Positions 45,717 through 56,780 of a DNA stretch of 64,000 bases are shown here, one piece after another; the stretch's first letter is position 1; the number at the start of each line of letters is the position of its first letter. Source of the DNA: Cylindrobasidium torrendii FP15055 ss-10 (Eukaryota; Basidiomycota; Agaricomycetes; Agaricales; Physalacriaceae); assembly GCA_000934385.1 (NCBI GenBank), contig KN880540.1, forward strand, positions 1 to 64,000, read 5' to 3'. The notes under the pieces were generated by a model, which made no database searches, was not told where the DNA came from, and was given only the letters and a program-made list of their open reading frames with translations. The position numbers and the translations under genes were made by a program.

Positions 45717-47874
45717 ATGCTTGCTGCTCTAAAGTCCATTCCTCTGCACCATTCACAGGCCTCCGAGAGCTGTGCTACTTTCGATGTAGTACCCCGTTGC
45801 TCGTCGTCTTCCCCAGTTTCGGACACCTCATCGTACGATTCCAGTGACAGCGACGAGTGCCCAACTCTCAGTGCCGATTCATGGAATGTCGTGCCGGCAA
45901 ATTGCAAGTCGAAAGACCTTTCCCAGGTCCTCTTCACCAAACAGTCGACCGTCGGCGTCGCCTTCGCGGATACCACTGACGCGCCATGCCTGGTCGCTGG
46001 CTGGAAGCCCTCCGCGCCATTTAGCTCACCTCTTGTCTGTACCAAGTTCTAATTTCATTGAACTCTGCTTATCGTTCCCAGGAGTACTTCCCCGCCAACG
46101 CTCAGCACCTCCGAATCCTATCCGCTGCCGGCCTTCGTCCCCTTCTCGGCAGTGCCGACAACGACAGCAAATGTACGACCTACCTCGTCGAGCGTCCTCC
46201 CGTCGTCTTCCCGCCCGTCTCTGCCGTCTCCTCATTGACGTCCACCCCCAAGCTGCTCGCACCTCCGCCAGCCAATGTCCCCACCCTCGACGAATGGCGT
46301 ACCCTGTGGAAGATATGGGATCTTGTCACCCTTGAAATGATTCCCGGCGAGATGTTGCACCAAAAGCCCATAGACCTACGACACAAGTGCCTTTTCTACA
46401 TTGGCCATATCCCGACGTACGTCTATATGATCTTCCAACATTACACACATCTGACGAAGCCTGCAGCTTCTTGGACATGCTTCTGTCGAAGGCCATCGGT
46501 GGCGAGCCAACGGAACCCAAGCACTTTTGGAAGATTTTCGAGGTTAGTCTGGTTACAAAATTTACTCTCAGGTTCTGATATTCCATTCAGCGCGGTATCG
46601 ACCCTCATGTTGACGATCCCGACCACTGCCATGTAGGTGTCACTCACCGTCGCTTTCAGCGCTGCGCTCATCATCTCACAGAATCACTCTGAAGTGCCTG
46701 AGAGGGACGAAGACTGGCCGGTCATTGAGACTGTCATGGGTTTCCGAGATGGTGTCCGCGCCAGATTAGCATCCTTGTACGACGACCTTCAAGCGGGCAA
46801 GCGCCAATTGACGCGCAACATCGCGCGCACATTGCTCATGACGCTGGAGCACGAAGCGTGGCATGTTGAGGTGTGCCAACTCTTTGCTCGTACCCGCGTC
46901 TGTCTGATAATCTATATAGACCCTGTTATACATGCTCATTCAGCGCGCCGGGACCGGAACTCTTCCACCACCTGGCTTTACTGTCCCACCATGGCATTTA
47001 CTCAAGGAGCAATGGTCCAATACCCCTGCACCAACGAGCGACACAGTCATCCTTGGTCCAGCCACTCTCGCCATCGGGCATGACGACTCCGAAGCGGACG
47101 ACTTCTCACCAGAATTCGAGTACCAAGTCCACGCACACGAATTCGGATGGGACAACGAATCGCCCGCCCGTACCGTTTCTGTCGGCGCTTTCCGTGCATC
47201 TTGGAGGCCAGTCTCCAATGGGGAGTTCTTAGCATTCCTGGAAGGGCCCGGAAAGGGCAAAGTACAGGTTCCCCGGACGTGGGAGAGCGAGAGAGAAGTG
47301 AAGACAATGTATGGGCCAGTTACGATGGACGTCGCAAGAGAATGGCCTGTGCTGACGTCTTACGACGATTTGGAGGTCTACGCACAATGGAAGGGGGGAC
47401 GCCTACCGAATGAGCATGAGTTGAGGCTTTTCCTCGACACATACGATGTCGGACACGAGGGTGGTGCGAATATTGGGTTTAGGAATTGGCATCCCGTACC
47501 GTGCGTTTGCCCCTTTTTCTAACGTCGCGAGAACAGCCGCTGATTCTTGTGCAGAGCAACAGCTGGTGCGAGCCAAGACGGACGTGGGTCTAATGGTGGT
47601 GTATGGGAATGGACATCGAGCAAACTGGACACGCATGACGGGTTCGTGCCCACCAAACTGTTCACCGGTTATTCCGAGGACTTCTTCGACGGGGTGCATC
47701 ATGTCGTTGTATGTCTATTTCCCCTCATACTATTCCGTCCTCACTAACAGGGCCACCTAGCTCGGGGCATCGTATGCGACCATCCCCCGCCTTTGCCGAC
47801 GTACTGTTCGCAATTTCTATCAGCACAATTATCCTTACGCGTGGGTCAGTGCTCGCGTTGTGTACGATATCTAG
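45717..47874 (+). CDS. EgtB-like hercynylcysteine sulfoxide synthase, no methyltransferase half
   Basis: Model: join(45717..46034,46082..46416,46467..46542,46591..46632,46682..46870,46920..47500,47555..47708,47761..47874), 602 residues. A DinB-like domain has LRHKCLFYIGHIPTFLD and the iron-binding H-x3-H-x-E motif as LEHEAWHVETLLYML. The FGE/sulfatase-modifying domain follows: FGWDNESPARTVSVGAF, WKGGRLPNEHE, GSNGGVWEWTSS and the end HNYPYAWVSARVVYDI. In fungal Egt1 an EgtD histidine methyltransferase of about 320 residues comes first. Here only a short serine-rich N-terminus and what looks like the tail of that domain (AGLRPLLG, TYLVERPPVVFP) precede it. It may act in ergothioneine-type sulfur chemistry, using hercynine made elsewhere, or on another substrate. 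Confidence 0.8.
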
Positions 47875-48006
47875 ATTGACTGCAGCCTTTGTATCCATAT
47901 TACGCACTGCTTACATTCGCAAGGTGATGGCATAGACTTAATCGTCTCTAATTTTCGATCTTGTACAATTTACTGCTTTACATTATACCATGCTCAACAT
48001 ATCTCC

Positions 48007-49360
48007 CTATGCCTGACTCTTCGAGGCGAGCAGGGTAACTGCCTCGAGATATTCAGAAGGACCCTTCTTGGGGCTCCAGCCCAATGCCTTTGCTCGCGTC
48101 GGTTTCGCCCGCGTGTTTGAGCCTGCAATTTGGGCAACCTGGATATCGAAGTCAAATGAGCAAATGAGATAGCTTCGGAGCTCAAAGCCTTACGATGGGG
48201 TATGGGAAAGCCTTCGAAATCTCGTCGTCTGTCAGGGGCCTATACTGGGTATCTTGAACCTTGTTCAGGCCTTTAGCCGCAGCTAGTACCATGTCCTTAA
48301 GCGAAACGGCGCCATTCACAGCGAAGTAGTAGCCGTCCCATCCGTGCGACAGGCCCTTGTCAGAGATGATCTTCTTGATGAGGATTAACCCCAAATCGGC
48401 CACTATCGCAGACGTGTTAGCCTCTCAAATGGCTGGTATGTGTAGATCAGAGCGCACCATCATCGATGTGGACGACAGCAAACTCGTTAAGTCCCTCGCC
48501 GACAGCGGCGGCAGCGCCCCCAGCGGTTTTGACAGCCCCGACAACGAGAGTGGGGAAGAACTCTGTTGCAGTGTGCAGTCCAGCATCGACAAGCGTACCG
48601 GAGGGTTGTCCGAAGGCTGCACCTGGAACGAGGAGGTAGCTGTACAAGTGACCTTGCTCATCGGCCTTGAGATACTCCTGGTCGACGTTATTGTGTAGAG
48701 CTTCGTAGGGAATGGCTCGCAGACGAGGGATGTCGGTGTCGTCCCAAGCGGGAAGTTTGGTAAGTTGTCCTCCGGCGTTGTCAACGGCAATGGCGAGGCC
48801 AGACTATGGCAGACAATTGGTCAGTGAAAAAAGATGCAGTAACCTGGAAAAATGTGCGCACGACGTGGATAACATGGGGACGCTTCGATGACTTGCTCGC
48901 AGACTCTATGATGTTCTTCGCGCCTGCCATGTCGTCTGCATCGGACTACGGAACCTTAAGCACTTCATCCATATCAAGAAGAATAGAACGTACTGCATCA
49001 ACAATGATATCTGCCTGGTCGACCAGCTTGTCGAGGGTGTCCTTATCTGTGCTCGGAGAACCGACAACGACCTTGACACCAGCGTCAGAGCTGCGGCGAC
49101 TTTTCTTGAAGCGCCCAACGAGTTTCTGCGCCCATCCGACACTCACGGTAGTCTGCAGGTTGAGCTCGCGAAGTGTCTTCGCCTTGTCTGCATTGCGCAC
49201 GAATGCGGTGATGGAGACGTCGGGGAGCGTCAAGGCTTTGAGGAGGATGCTACCGCCAAGATAGCCTACGCTTGTTTGTTAGCTGGGTAATAAGGGACTT
49301 TGAGCTGGAAGAAATACCAGTGGCACCGATGAGGAGGATGTTGGTCTTCTGAGAGGACAT
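48007..49360 (-). CDS. NmrA-like NAD(P)-binding reductase 1
   Basis: Model: join of 49360-49318, 49265-48994, 48945-48862, 48803-48458, 48402-48194, 48138-48007, 361 residues. An atypical short-chain dehydrogenase with the cofactor loop LLIGATGYLGGSI and the following FVRNADKA, where the Arg suggests NADP(H). It lacks the classic YxxxK in the expected place, as in many NmrA-like proteins, which act as redox sensors or reductases. It is the downstream member of a tandem pair with the gene at 50354-51711: exon lengths are identical except for one exon (209 against 215 bases). A TATA box lies 62 bases before the ATG. Confidence 0.85.
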
Positions 49361-50353
49361 ATCTGTGATGTAGGATGCAAGAGGAAGTAGCTTCTGAGGA
49401 ACTGTCCTTCAACGTCGTCCTCTTTTATATCAATGTCAACTTGGATAGATATTTGGTGATAAATCATGGCGAGAAAACCGTCCAACGCCGCAGCTTATGC
49501 GAGCACAGGTGTTGCTGACCCATTTCTTGAGAGTCTACTCCGGAGCGCCCATGTATGACAGAATTTCGGTTAAACTCAGGTGAACAAGCGGACAATGGTA
49601 GACTGGCAAAGGATGGATGCTATGGAAGGAATCATCTCGTGGCTACCAGGTCGTCCACATGCTCCTCTGGAGATACGAGGTGAACCATATCAGCCCGTAG
49701 GATTGATCGGTAGAGTAGATTAGGGCTGACCGCAAGCAGGGGCACGCATTGAACGAGCATTGAAGAAGGCAATGTGCACGACACAATGCGCCCGGAGGCT
49801 GTTTTTGATCCTTTCGCGTTGTGCAGTTCAATGGCTTCCTCGCGTCCGTTAGGTTGGTGCCAGGCATCTAGCCTCTGGAATAACTGGCGATGTGAAGGTC
49901 GTCCGTGCCAAAGATGCGGATGGCACAAAGATATTCGTCCAAAGTTCAATGGAAAACAAATCGTTGCGTTCTTAGTGCTAACGAATGGCGCATTTGTTTG
50001 ATTCTGTCGACTTTCATTTCACAGCAAAAGGCGTAAGGGCGGAACTGAGTTGGCAGCTCAGCGCTCAGCGCTCGGTCGTAGCGATCGCAGACTTCCACCA
50101 GACTTCCACGATATGTCGCGACATCGGCACGATACACACTGTACGGTAACGTGCGAGTCTTGAAGCTTGCGATGAATGGACGAGGACAAGAAGCACCGAT
50201 CACATCAATAAATCACGGCACACGGCGCGGACATCCGCACAGTGCACACTTGAGATTTAAAACCAGTTTGGAACAATGGGGTCGTCTTCTTGTAATCACA
50301 TACTACACATTTAAATACTCAAAGATTGAACCGTAATTGTACTAAACATGCTT
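49361..50353. other. intergenic between tandem NmrA genes
   Basis: About 1 kb holding the promoter of NmrA copy 1 and the 3' end of copy 2. No gene was recognised. Confidence 0.45.
49422..49429 (-). promoter_or_regulatory. TATA box of NmrA-like gene 1
   Basis: TATAAAAG on the minus strand, 62 bases before the ATG at 49360. Confidence 0.55.
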
Positions 50354-51711
50354 TCAAGCCTGACTCTTCGACGCGAGAAGGGTGACTGCCTCCAAGTACT
50401 CGACAGGGCCCTTCTTCGGGCTCCAACCCAAGGCTTTCCCGCGCGTTGGTTCCGCCTCTGCGTTCGAGCCAACAATCTCAGCGAACTGTAAATTGAACCA
50501 AAGTGAGCCGAAAAGATGGCGACAAAGGTAGGTTGGAAGCTCACAAGGGGATGGGGGAACGCTTTGGAAATCTCATCTGCTGTGAGAGCGCGGTACTCGG
50601 CAGCCTGCCCCTTCTTCAGGCCATTGCTGGCAGCCAGGACCATATCCTTCAGCGTGACGCTGCCGTTCGATGCAAAGTAGTAGCCATCCCATCCATGCGA
50701 GAATCCTTTGTCAGATAGAATCTTCTTGACCAGCAAAATTGCCAAATCCGTAGCTGTCGCTGGGATTAGCTCTCAACATCACAAATGGGTCATGCGTGTC
50801 GTACCATCATCAACGTGCACGACGGAAAACGCGTTGAGGCCCTCGCCAACACCGGCGGCATCCCCACCCGCAGTCTTCACAATTCCAAGGACGAGGTCGG
50901 GAAAGAACTCAGAGGCAGTTTGGAGTCCAGCATCAACGAGCGCGCCGCTGGGCTGTCCGAAGACTGCACCAGGGGCAAAGAGGTAGCTATACAAGTGACC
51001 TTGCTCATCAGCCTTGAGGAACTCCTGGTCGACGTCGTTGTGAAGAGCTTGAGCGGGAATCGTTCGCAGACGAGGTATGTCGGTGTCGTCCCAGGCAGGA
51101 AATTTGCTAGGCTGGCCGCCAGCATTGTCGACGATGACGGCAAGGCCGGTCTATCAGAATCACAACAAGTCAGTCGTGGAGGGGAGCGCCCGGAAGAGGC
51201 CGCGCACAAAGTGGATGACATGAGGGCGCTTGGATGACTTGGTCGCAGCTTCAATGATGTTCTTGGAGCCTGGAAGATCGTCCGCACTGTACTATCGCAC
51301 TCTTCAGAACTGCTTCGCCCGTCTCAGTGTAAAGGAAAACATACTGCATCGATGATAATGTCCGCTTGGGCGACCAGTTTCTCGAGGGCTTCCGTGTCTG
51401 TGTTGGGGGAACCAACGACAACCTTGACACCAGCGTCAGAGCTGCAGCGACTTTTCTTGAAGCGCCCGACGAGTCTTTGCGCCCATCCGACACTCACAGT
51501 AGTTTGTAGGTCGAGCTCGCGAAGCTTCTCCGCTTTGTCTGCATTGCGCACAAATGCGGTGATGGAGACGTCTGGGAGCGCCAAAGCTTTGAGGAGGATA
51601 CTGCCGCCCAGGTAGCCTGTGTTAGATTGTCAGAGGATGATGGTCGGTGAGTGGACAAACAGGCAAACCTGTGGCACCAATGAAGAGGATGTTGGTCTTA
51701 TGGGCAGGCAT
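50354..51711 (-). CDS. NmrA-like NAD(P)-binding reductase 2
   Basis: Model: join of 51711-51669, 51616-51345, 51291-51208, 51150-50805, 50759-50545, 50485-50354, 363 residues. It has the same plan as copy 1: LFIGATGYLGGSILLKAL, FVRNADKAEKLRELD, VDNAGGQ, GHLYSYLFAPGAVFGQPSG, HGWDGYYFASNGSVTLKDM and the end GWSPKKGPVEYLEAVTLLA. No catalytic YxxxK is evident at the usual position. The two proteins are about four-fifths identical by eye, so the duplication is fairly recent. A TATA box precedes it as in copy 1. Confidence 0.85.
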
Positions 51712-52396
51712 GTCTCTGAGTGGTAAGATGCAAGAGGTGGAAGGTTTTGTTGAGAACTCTCAGCGACGCTGTCCTTTATACCAACAGACAATGGATGATA
51801 AATCACTTTGGCTTATGCAGCACAGGACGCTGCTGACCCATTCCTCCAGGTGTTCCACCCTGGAGGAAGCTGTAAATGACGGAATCCCATCCACATTTAG
51901 GCGACGGTGGTCTGGATGGTAGGTTCAAGAGGGGTTCATCGACATCGTCTCGCAGGAAGGTATACTTCATGAGCCGTATCATTCACTAGAAAACGAGTAG
52001 ACATTCAGAATTTCTTGCCCTCTAGTTACAGACAAGGTTGCTAGATGTGAGCAAATTGACATGAAGTAGAAGCATTCGATCACAACGGACAGTTCAGTCT
52101 TGATTAGCATCTACCCATGGACAACGCCCGGATTGCACACCAGCTCGCCCTGAAATGATGGTGAGTTTACATGCTAACAAGAGCAAATGCGCTTACTCGT
52201 AGGTGTAGGCCTGGTCGTGTCCCATCTCCATCGTGGGCGCGGGACGCAGCTGCGCCCGAGAGCATTACTGGCGAGTCTCTCATGCCCGCAGCTCTTGGGC
52301 CATGAACGCAAGGTGCGGAAAGGATCTGAGACGGGATGAGTCTCGAACAAATAGCGCTGCATGTTCGCCGTATATCGCGCACCTTCGCAGGCAGTT
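51712..52396. other. intergenic, promoter of NmrA-like gene 2
   Basis: About 680 bases. Apart from the TATA box listed separately I see nothing. Confidence 0.45.
51774..51780 (-). promoter_or_regulatory. TATA box of NmrA-like gene 2
   Basis: TATAAAG on the minus strand, 62 bases before the ATG at 51711, matching the layout upstream of copy 1. Confidence 0.55.
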
Positions 52397-53002
52397 TCAA
52401 CTCCAATTGATATTCAATCCACTTTCTAGCACCAGATTTTCCAGTCGTGTTTTGAGCTTGGTAACATCTGCCATCGTTGGGCGCGAGTGGTCTGCAGGAT
52501 TCAAAGCGCCCGATGAGAGCTTGTTGAGCATATCTTCGAGGCCTTCCATCTTGCGCTTGTCGTCTATTTCCTCTGGCACATCGACCTCTTCGCCCTCGGT
52601 TTCCAAATGTTGGCGGGCATGTTCCTCAGCCTCAAGATCCCGTGGAGCAATGTCGGCAAAGCGTACAGAGTTGAGTGCTGTGGATATCGTGCGCGCTTCG
52701 TCCAGGAGCGGGGATCCACTTTGCGAGAGAAAAGCGACGAGCACTGATGCTATCCCGCGCATGTTTCCTAGCTCACGACCGAGTGGGACGCCAATTTGTG
52801 CAAATCCGGCATCGAATCCTTCCTGGAGTGCACCTTCCTTCCCAGCCGTTATGCCTTCACGGTATCCAGTCTTGGAGGTTGTGAGTAGGTAACGGATATG
52901 GATGTGATTGCGACACACGTTCGTGAAGTCGGACGACATTTTTGTCCATTCTGCATGGCTCTGTGCATTCTGAACCGGTTCGTCGTCCCAAATATCGTCC
53001 AT
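52397..53002 (-). CDS. YAE1: YAE1-family protein
   Basis: Model: join of 53002-52919 and 52870-52397, 185 residues. The diagnostic repeat GYREGITAGKEGALQEGFDA...G is complete only after splicing out a 48-base intron, which joins SSDFTN to TGYREG. Yae1 works with Lto1 as the adaptor that brings the cytosolic iron-sulfur targeting complex to the ABCE1/Rli1 protein (known from yeast). The C-terminal half is acidic and helical. The ATG starts MDDIWDD, typical of the family. Confidence 0.85.
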   Translation of the reverse strand: MDDIWDDEPVQNAQSHAEWTKMSSDFTNVCRNHIHIRYLLTTSKTGYREGITAGKEGALQEGFDAGFAQIGVPLGRELGNMRGIASVLVAFLSQSGSPLLDEARTISTALNSVRFADIAPRDLEAEEHARQHLETEGEEVDVPEEIDDKRKMEGLEDMLNKLSSGALNPADHSRPTMADVTKLKTRLENLVLESGLNINWS

Positions 53003-53404
53003 CGTAAGAATAAGTCAATTTAGTGCGTGATGGCGGGATGACGGAAGAGATGCCAATTGATCGGAATGCCAAAATTGTTGGAAGTGCCGCCGGCGACTTT
53101 GCAGACTGGGCATTCGACCACCATTCGACTGCCACTCGAGTCGTGACGATTCTTTTGGAATTGGTCTGCAGCGTATGTCTTCTCCTTTGTTAGTTCCCAA
53201 CAATGGGATGAGCTATGGGTCTCTGGGATACACAAAGTCCAACTAAGTATATTTGTCGGGGATTGGCAACCGTTTGTTGCCCTTTATTGATCCATTGCAA
53301 ATATGGTAATTTTTCTTCCAATTGCTCTGAAATTGCTTCGGCAGGGGGAAACCTATATAGCACGCCCGGCTATATGAAAATGTCGTCCCCCACCCTGCCG
53401 CACC
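53003..53404. other. divergent promoter region
   Basis: About 400 bases between the divergent YAE1 and Clp1-like genes. It contains the TATA element listed separately. Confidence 0.45.
53354..53360 (+). promoter_or_regulatory. TATA-like box of Clp1-like gene
   Basis: TATATAG lies 51 bases before the ATG at 53405. Confidence 0.4.
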
Positions 53405-54454
53405 ATGGGCACTGAATCCGAAGCCCGCGTCCCGTTCCGCCGTCGCAACTGTTCGAATCGCTTCCAGCAGCGATGGAACAAGCATAAAGCCTCCGCAACC
53501 GTGGCACCAGGAAAACTCAACATCACCCAGAAGAAACAGAAGAAGAAGACAACCAAGGGCGGAAGAATCACCGTCAAGGCCGTTGTGACTGTCCCCACCA
53601 CACCTGGCCCATCGGCGAACCCCATTCCCAATCCACAGCAGGCTATCCTCCCTGTATCACTGCCACGTCGACTAGAACGACCCGCTCCCTGTCGCATAAC
53701 CCCCGCGCTCCCGGAAGGATTAGAGGATACGCCCATCAGTTTCATTCGCGACACTTTTGCGGAATGCGGCCTCCCATTCCTCTTCGCACTCACACAAACC
53801 AAAATCACCCTCCCCGAGCCAAACACGGTACCCATGGGCGCTGGAGGCAACCTTCCCGCCTACGTCTCCGTTGCCTTACCCAAAGATAACCCTCCGGACT
53901 ATGTGCTGGCCGTATATGCGCCCCAAAGCGTATCAGTCACCGTCCTCCCTATCCACGACCTCGTTCTCGTTGCGCATTGCCTGCGCCTGCCCGCCTACAC
54001 GCCCCCGCCATACCCGATACCTCCAGATCACATCGCTACGCGTCAATTTTGCATACCACACCCTCCAACATGGAAACCACTTTCACAATACCTCTATACC
54101 CATCGCCAAGACGTCCTCCTCTCTGCCCTTTGCGGCATGACTCCGATGGGTGCGTTCAGCGCCATCCCCCATTGCTCCGACACGCCGCCGTTCCAGCTCC
54201 CGTATGAGCGTCTACTAGAAGTCTCGCGCGAGCTGTATCGCAAGGTACCAACGCCGCGCCTGTTGCAGTCCCTCGCGACGACACAAGGCCTCTGGAAGAA
54301 CGCCGTGGCACTCGGCATTGAGGACGACGGGCTATGGGAGGTCCTCCAAGTCGCCTGGACTGTCCTCATCACGTCCGTACAGCCCATGACAGAAGGCATC
54401 ATCGACCCAGATATGTTTCCTGGGCCTGAATCCTCGTCCTCGAAAACTCCGTGA
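53405..54454 (+). CDS. Clp1-like (clampless) protein candidate
   Basis: Single exon, 349 residues. The N-terminal 60 residues are very basic (FRRRNCSNRFQQRWNKHK, KKQKKKTTKGGR), a likely nuclear or nucleolar signal. The rest is proline-rich with LPIHDLVLVAHCLRLPAY, IPHPPTWKPLSQYLYTHRQD and an LLSAL block. These resemble the basidiomycete Clp1 family, named for a protein needed for clamp-cell formation in Coprinopsis and for dikaryon development in Ustilago. The match is from memory of the family pattern and is not certain. No catalytic motif is visible. It lies divergent to YAE1. Confidence 0.55.
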   Translation: MGTESEARVPFRRRNCSNRFQQRWNKHKASATVAPGKLNITQKKQKKKTTKGGRITVKAVVTVPTTPGPSANPIPNPQQAILPVSLPRRLERPAPCRITPALPEGLEDTPISFIRDTFAECGLPFLFALTQTKITLPEPNTVPMGAGGNLPAYVSVALPKDNPPDYVLAVYAPQSVSVTVLPIHDLVLVAHCLRLPAYTPPPYPIPPDHIATRQFCIPHPPTWKPLSQYLYTHRQDVLLSALCGMTPMGAFSAIPHCSDTPPFQLPYERLLEVSRELYRKVPTPRLLQSLATTQGLWKNAVALGIEDDGLWEVLQVAWTVLITSVQPMTEGIIDPDMFPGPESSSSKTP

Positions 54455-54754
54455 CCCTTCTCCATGCAATCCTCTTCTATCCTTCATGCTCTATGCTTTA
54501 CTATGTGCCCGCTTTGCTATTTAGATTCACTCTTGCTTTATGTGCCCGTCGTTATTCTCGCTGTATCATATGATGTGTGCTACCGAACTGTTAAGCCAAT
54601 AAATAATCAATGTACATTTGAAGCTCTAGTGCGTTTGGCACCTTGTCCGTCTGCGATGTCCACTGTTCAGGAAGAGGCTAGATGTGCACTTCGGGTACAA
54701 CAAGTTATCATTGTTGACGTTCAACGTTCAGTACTTCAGTACTCATCTACCCTA

Positions 54755-55914
54755 CTACTGCGCGACAAGCACGCCGCGATATCTCATCTTGCCTGCTTCA
54801 AGTTTCTGAACGGCTTCCGTGATGCCTTCCTTTGTCATCGGGAATTCTTCAATCATTGGCGCAATTTTGTTGTGTGCACAAAATTCCAGCATCTCCATGC
54901 TGAAAAAATGGGTCAATACAAGCTTCAAAGTCCAACCCAGGAGACGTACTGTGTCTTCCTCGACGCGAGGTTGCTGCCTATGACACTGATGCCCTGGAAG
55001 ATCATAATATCGTATGGAATTTCGATTTTTGGGAAGAATCCTCCGGTCAACGGGAAGACTTTGGCATTCGGGGCGAGGAGGTTGGCGAAGTACGGTTTCA
55101 AGTCTGGGATTTGTGCCGTCGTAATCAGAAGCGAAGTTAACTTGTGCTTTACGCCGAGAGTACTGAAGTCCTCGACGCCTTTGGTCGCGTAGAATTCGGA
55201 CGCGCCGAGCTTTATGGCTTCGTCGCGTTTGGACTCTGTCCCGGAGAAGACGACGACGACACATCCCATCTTGGAGGCCATTTGAATGGCAAGATGGCCT
55301 AGGCCGCCAATGCCGATGACACCGACGCGCTCGGTAGGACGTATGCTCTCTGCAAGTGGGGTGAACACGGTCGAACCGCCGCCTGAGAACACGATGAGTA
55401 TCCCAAACGCAAAGGGGAATCCAAGAAACGTACACATAAGAGGAGCGGCTGCTGCACTGGACAGGCTTTCCGGAATGTGGAAAAGCCACTGGTCCGGCAG
55501 AATGGCAATCTCGCCCATAGAGCCTTGGTCGGTGCGCGACTCGAAATACATGCCCTTGGATAGGCAGTACTGATCCTTGCCATCGAGACAGGGCGTACAG
55601 GACCTGCAAGTCTCCTGGATGTATCCCCAACCGGCGCGGTCGCCCACCTTGAACCTCTTGACCTCGGAGCCGACCTCTTGCACGACGCCGACACCTGTGA
55701 TGACTGTTAGTGGGCGTGTAAATGAGGCGTAGGCGTTCTTACCCTCATGCCCGAGGACAATATCGGCGTGCAGGAAATGGAGATCTGTTCCGCAGAGACC
55801 GCTGTGGGTGATGTTGACGAGGACCTCGTTGGGCGCGAGCGCGTCGCGTGCGAACTTGGTGGCCACAATGTCGCCATTGGAGTCGCCTCTGAATGTTGTC
55901 CCGCTGTAAACCAT
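54755..55914 (-). CDS. zinc-containing alcohol dehydrogenase (CAD/YahK type)
   Basis: Model: join of 55914-55743, 55694-55434, 55382-54950, 54899-54755, 336 residues. Catalytic zinc ligands sit in SGLCGTDLHF and VLGHEG. The structural zinc site is CRSCTPCLDGKDQYC. The Rossmann loop is GVIGIGGLGHLAIQMA. It is a medium-chain dehydrogenase, of the cinnamyl-alcohol/aldehyde-reductase branch that usually uses NADP(H) to interconvert alcohols and aldehydes. A strong TATA box and CCAAT-like sequence lie upstream. It is divergent from the GMC oxidoreductase, so the pair could handle linked alcohol and aldehyde steps (inference). Confidence 0.92.
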
Positions 55915-56780
55915 ATTGCAGTGAAAGGAGAATTTGAGAGGAAGTTTGTTGGTACAAACATTTTGACAGCGTCGAGCTTTTATAGCGCGATTGGCTGCTT
56001 ATGTGAAGACTTGTTCACTGTATGTGGGATTACTCCTACCAGCGGGTGCCATCCGTGAGAAAGCGAGAGAGTCGCAGAGAAGACACAGAAGGTGGGCTGT
56101 TGACTCAGCTGCGACCCACGGAGTTGCTCCTGGTGAGAGCTTGCGGGGATCGTCCGTACGTAGAACTCATCCTTATTCCGGTTGCATTGTAATCCGGATG
56201 AACGTCATATTTAGTAGTGGCAGAATCCATCGGTGCTCAGCGTGGCCGGCGAGTAGAAGATGGGCATAGTTTTGGCAAATGGAATAAACTTTAACGAGTG
56301 CAAGGAAGGCGATCGCATGAGCTGAGCTGCTGAAGCGCTGAAGTTCGATCACGGTGACCTCGCTGCCAGCTGCGACTGACGCCGAGGAAATGTACTCTCT
56401 GCTCTAACTGGTCACCAAGAAATCCTTTCTGCAAAATATGTCTGCAAGGACTGCCTACGGAGAACCGACTCCAGCTTCCTAGCTCGCGGCACAATCCTTC
56501 TCCTTCATTGCCTACCATACGTTCAGTGTTCAACCTGTATCGCACGGCAAGACCGGCGCACGTCTTCGGATTTTGGGGGTCTCGGATACGCTTTCGATTT
56601 TCATCCGCACATTCTGGACTAGACGATGGTACTGTACCCGTGGATGCTGTGGTATGCTTCGAAGCGTGATAACAACATCCTGCTGACATTAGCTCTTACA
56701 TAGGCCGACCGGTCTGCTTCTTACTACCACCAAAGACACGGGAAGAACCAGATTCCGACTAAATTCAAGCAGCTACGACC
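55915..56780. other. divergent promoter region
   Basis: About 870 bases between the divergent ADH and GMC genes. Only the ADH TATA box stands out. Confidence 0.45.
55977..55984 (-). promoter_or_regulatory. TATA box of alcohol dehydrogenase
   Basis: TATAAAAG on the minus strand, 63 bases before the ATG at 55914, with a CCAAT just upstream on the same strand. Confidence 0.6.
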
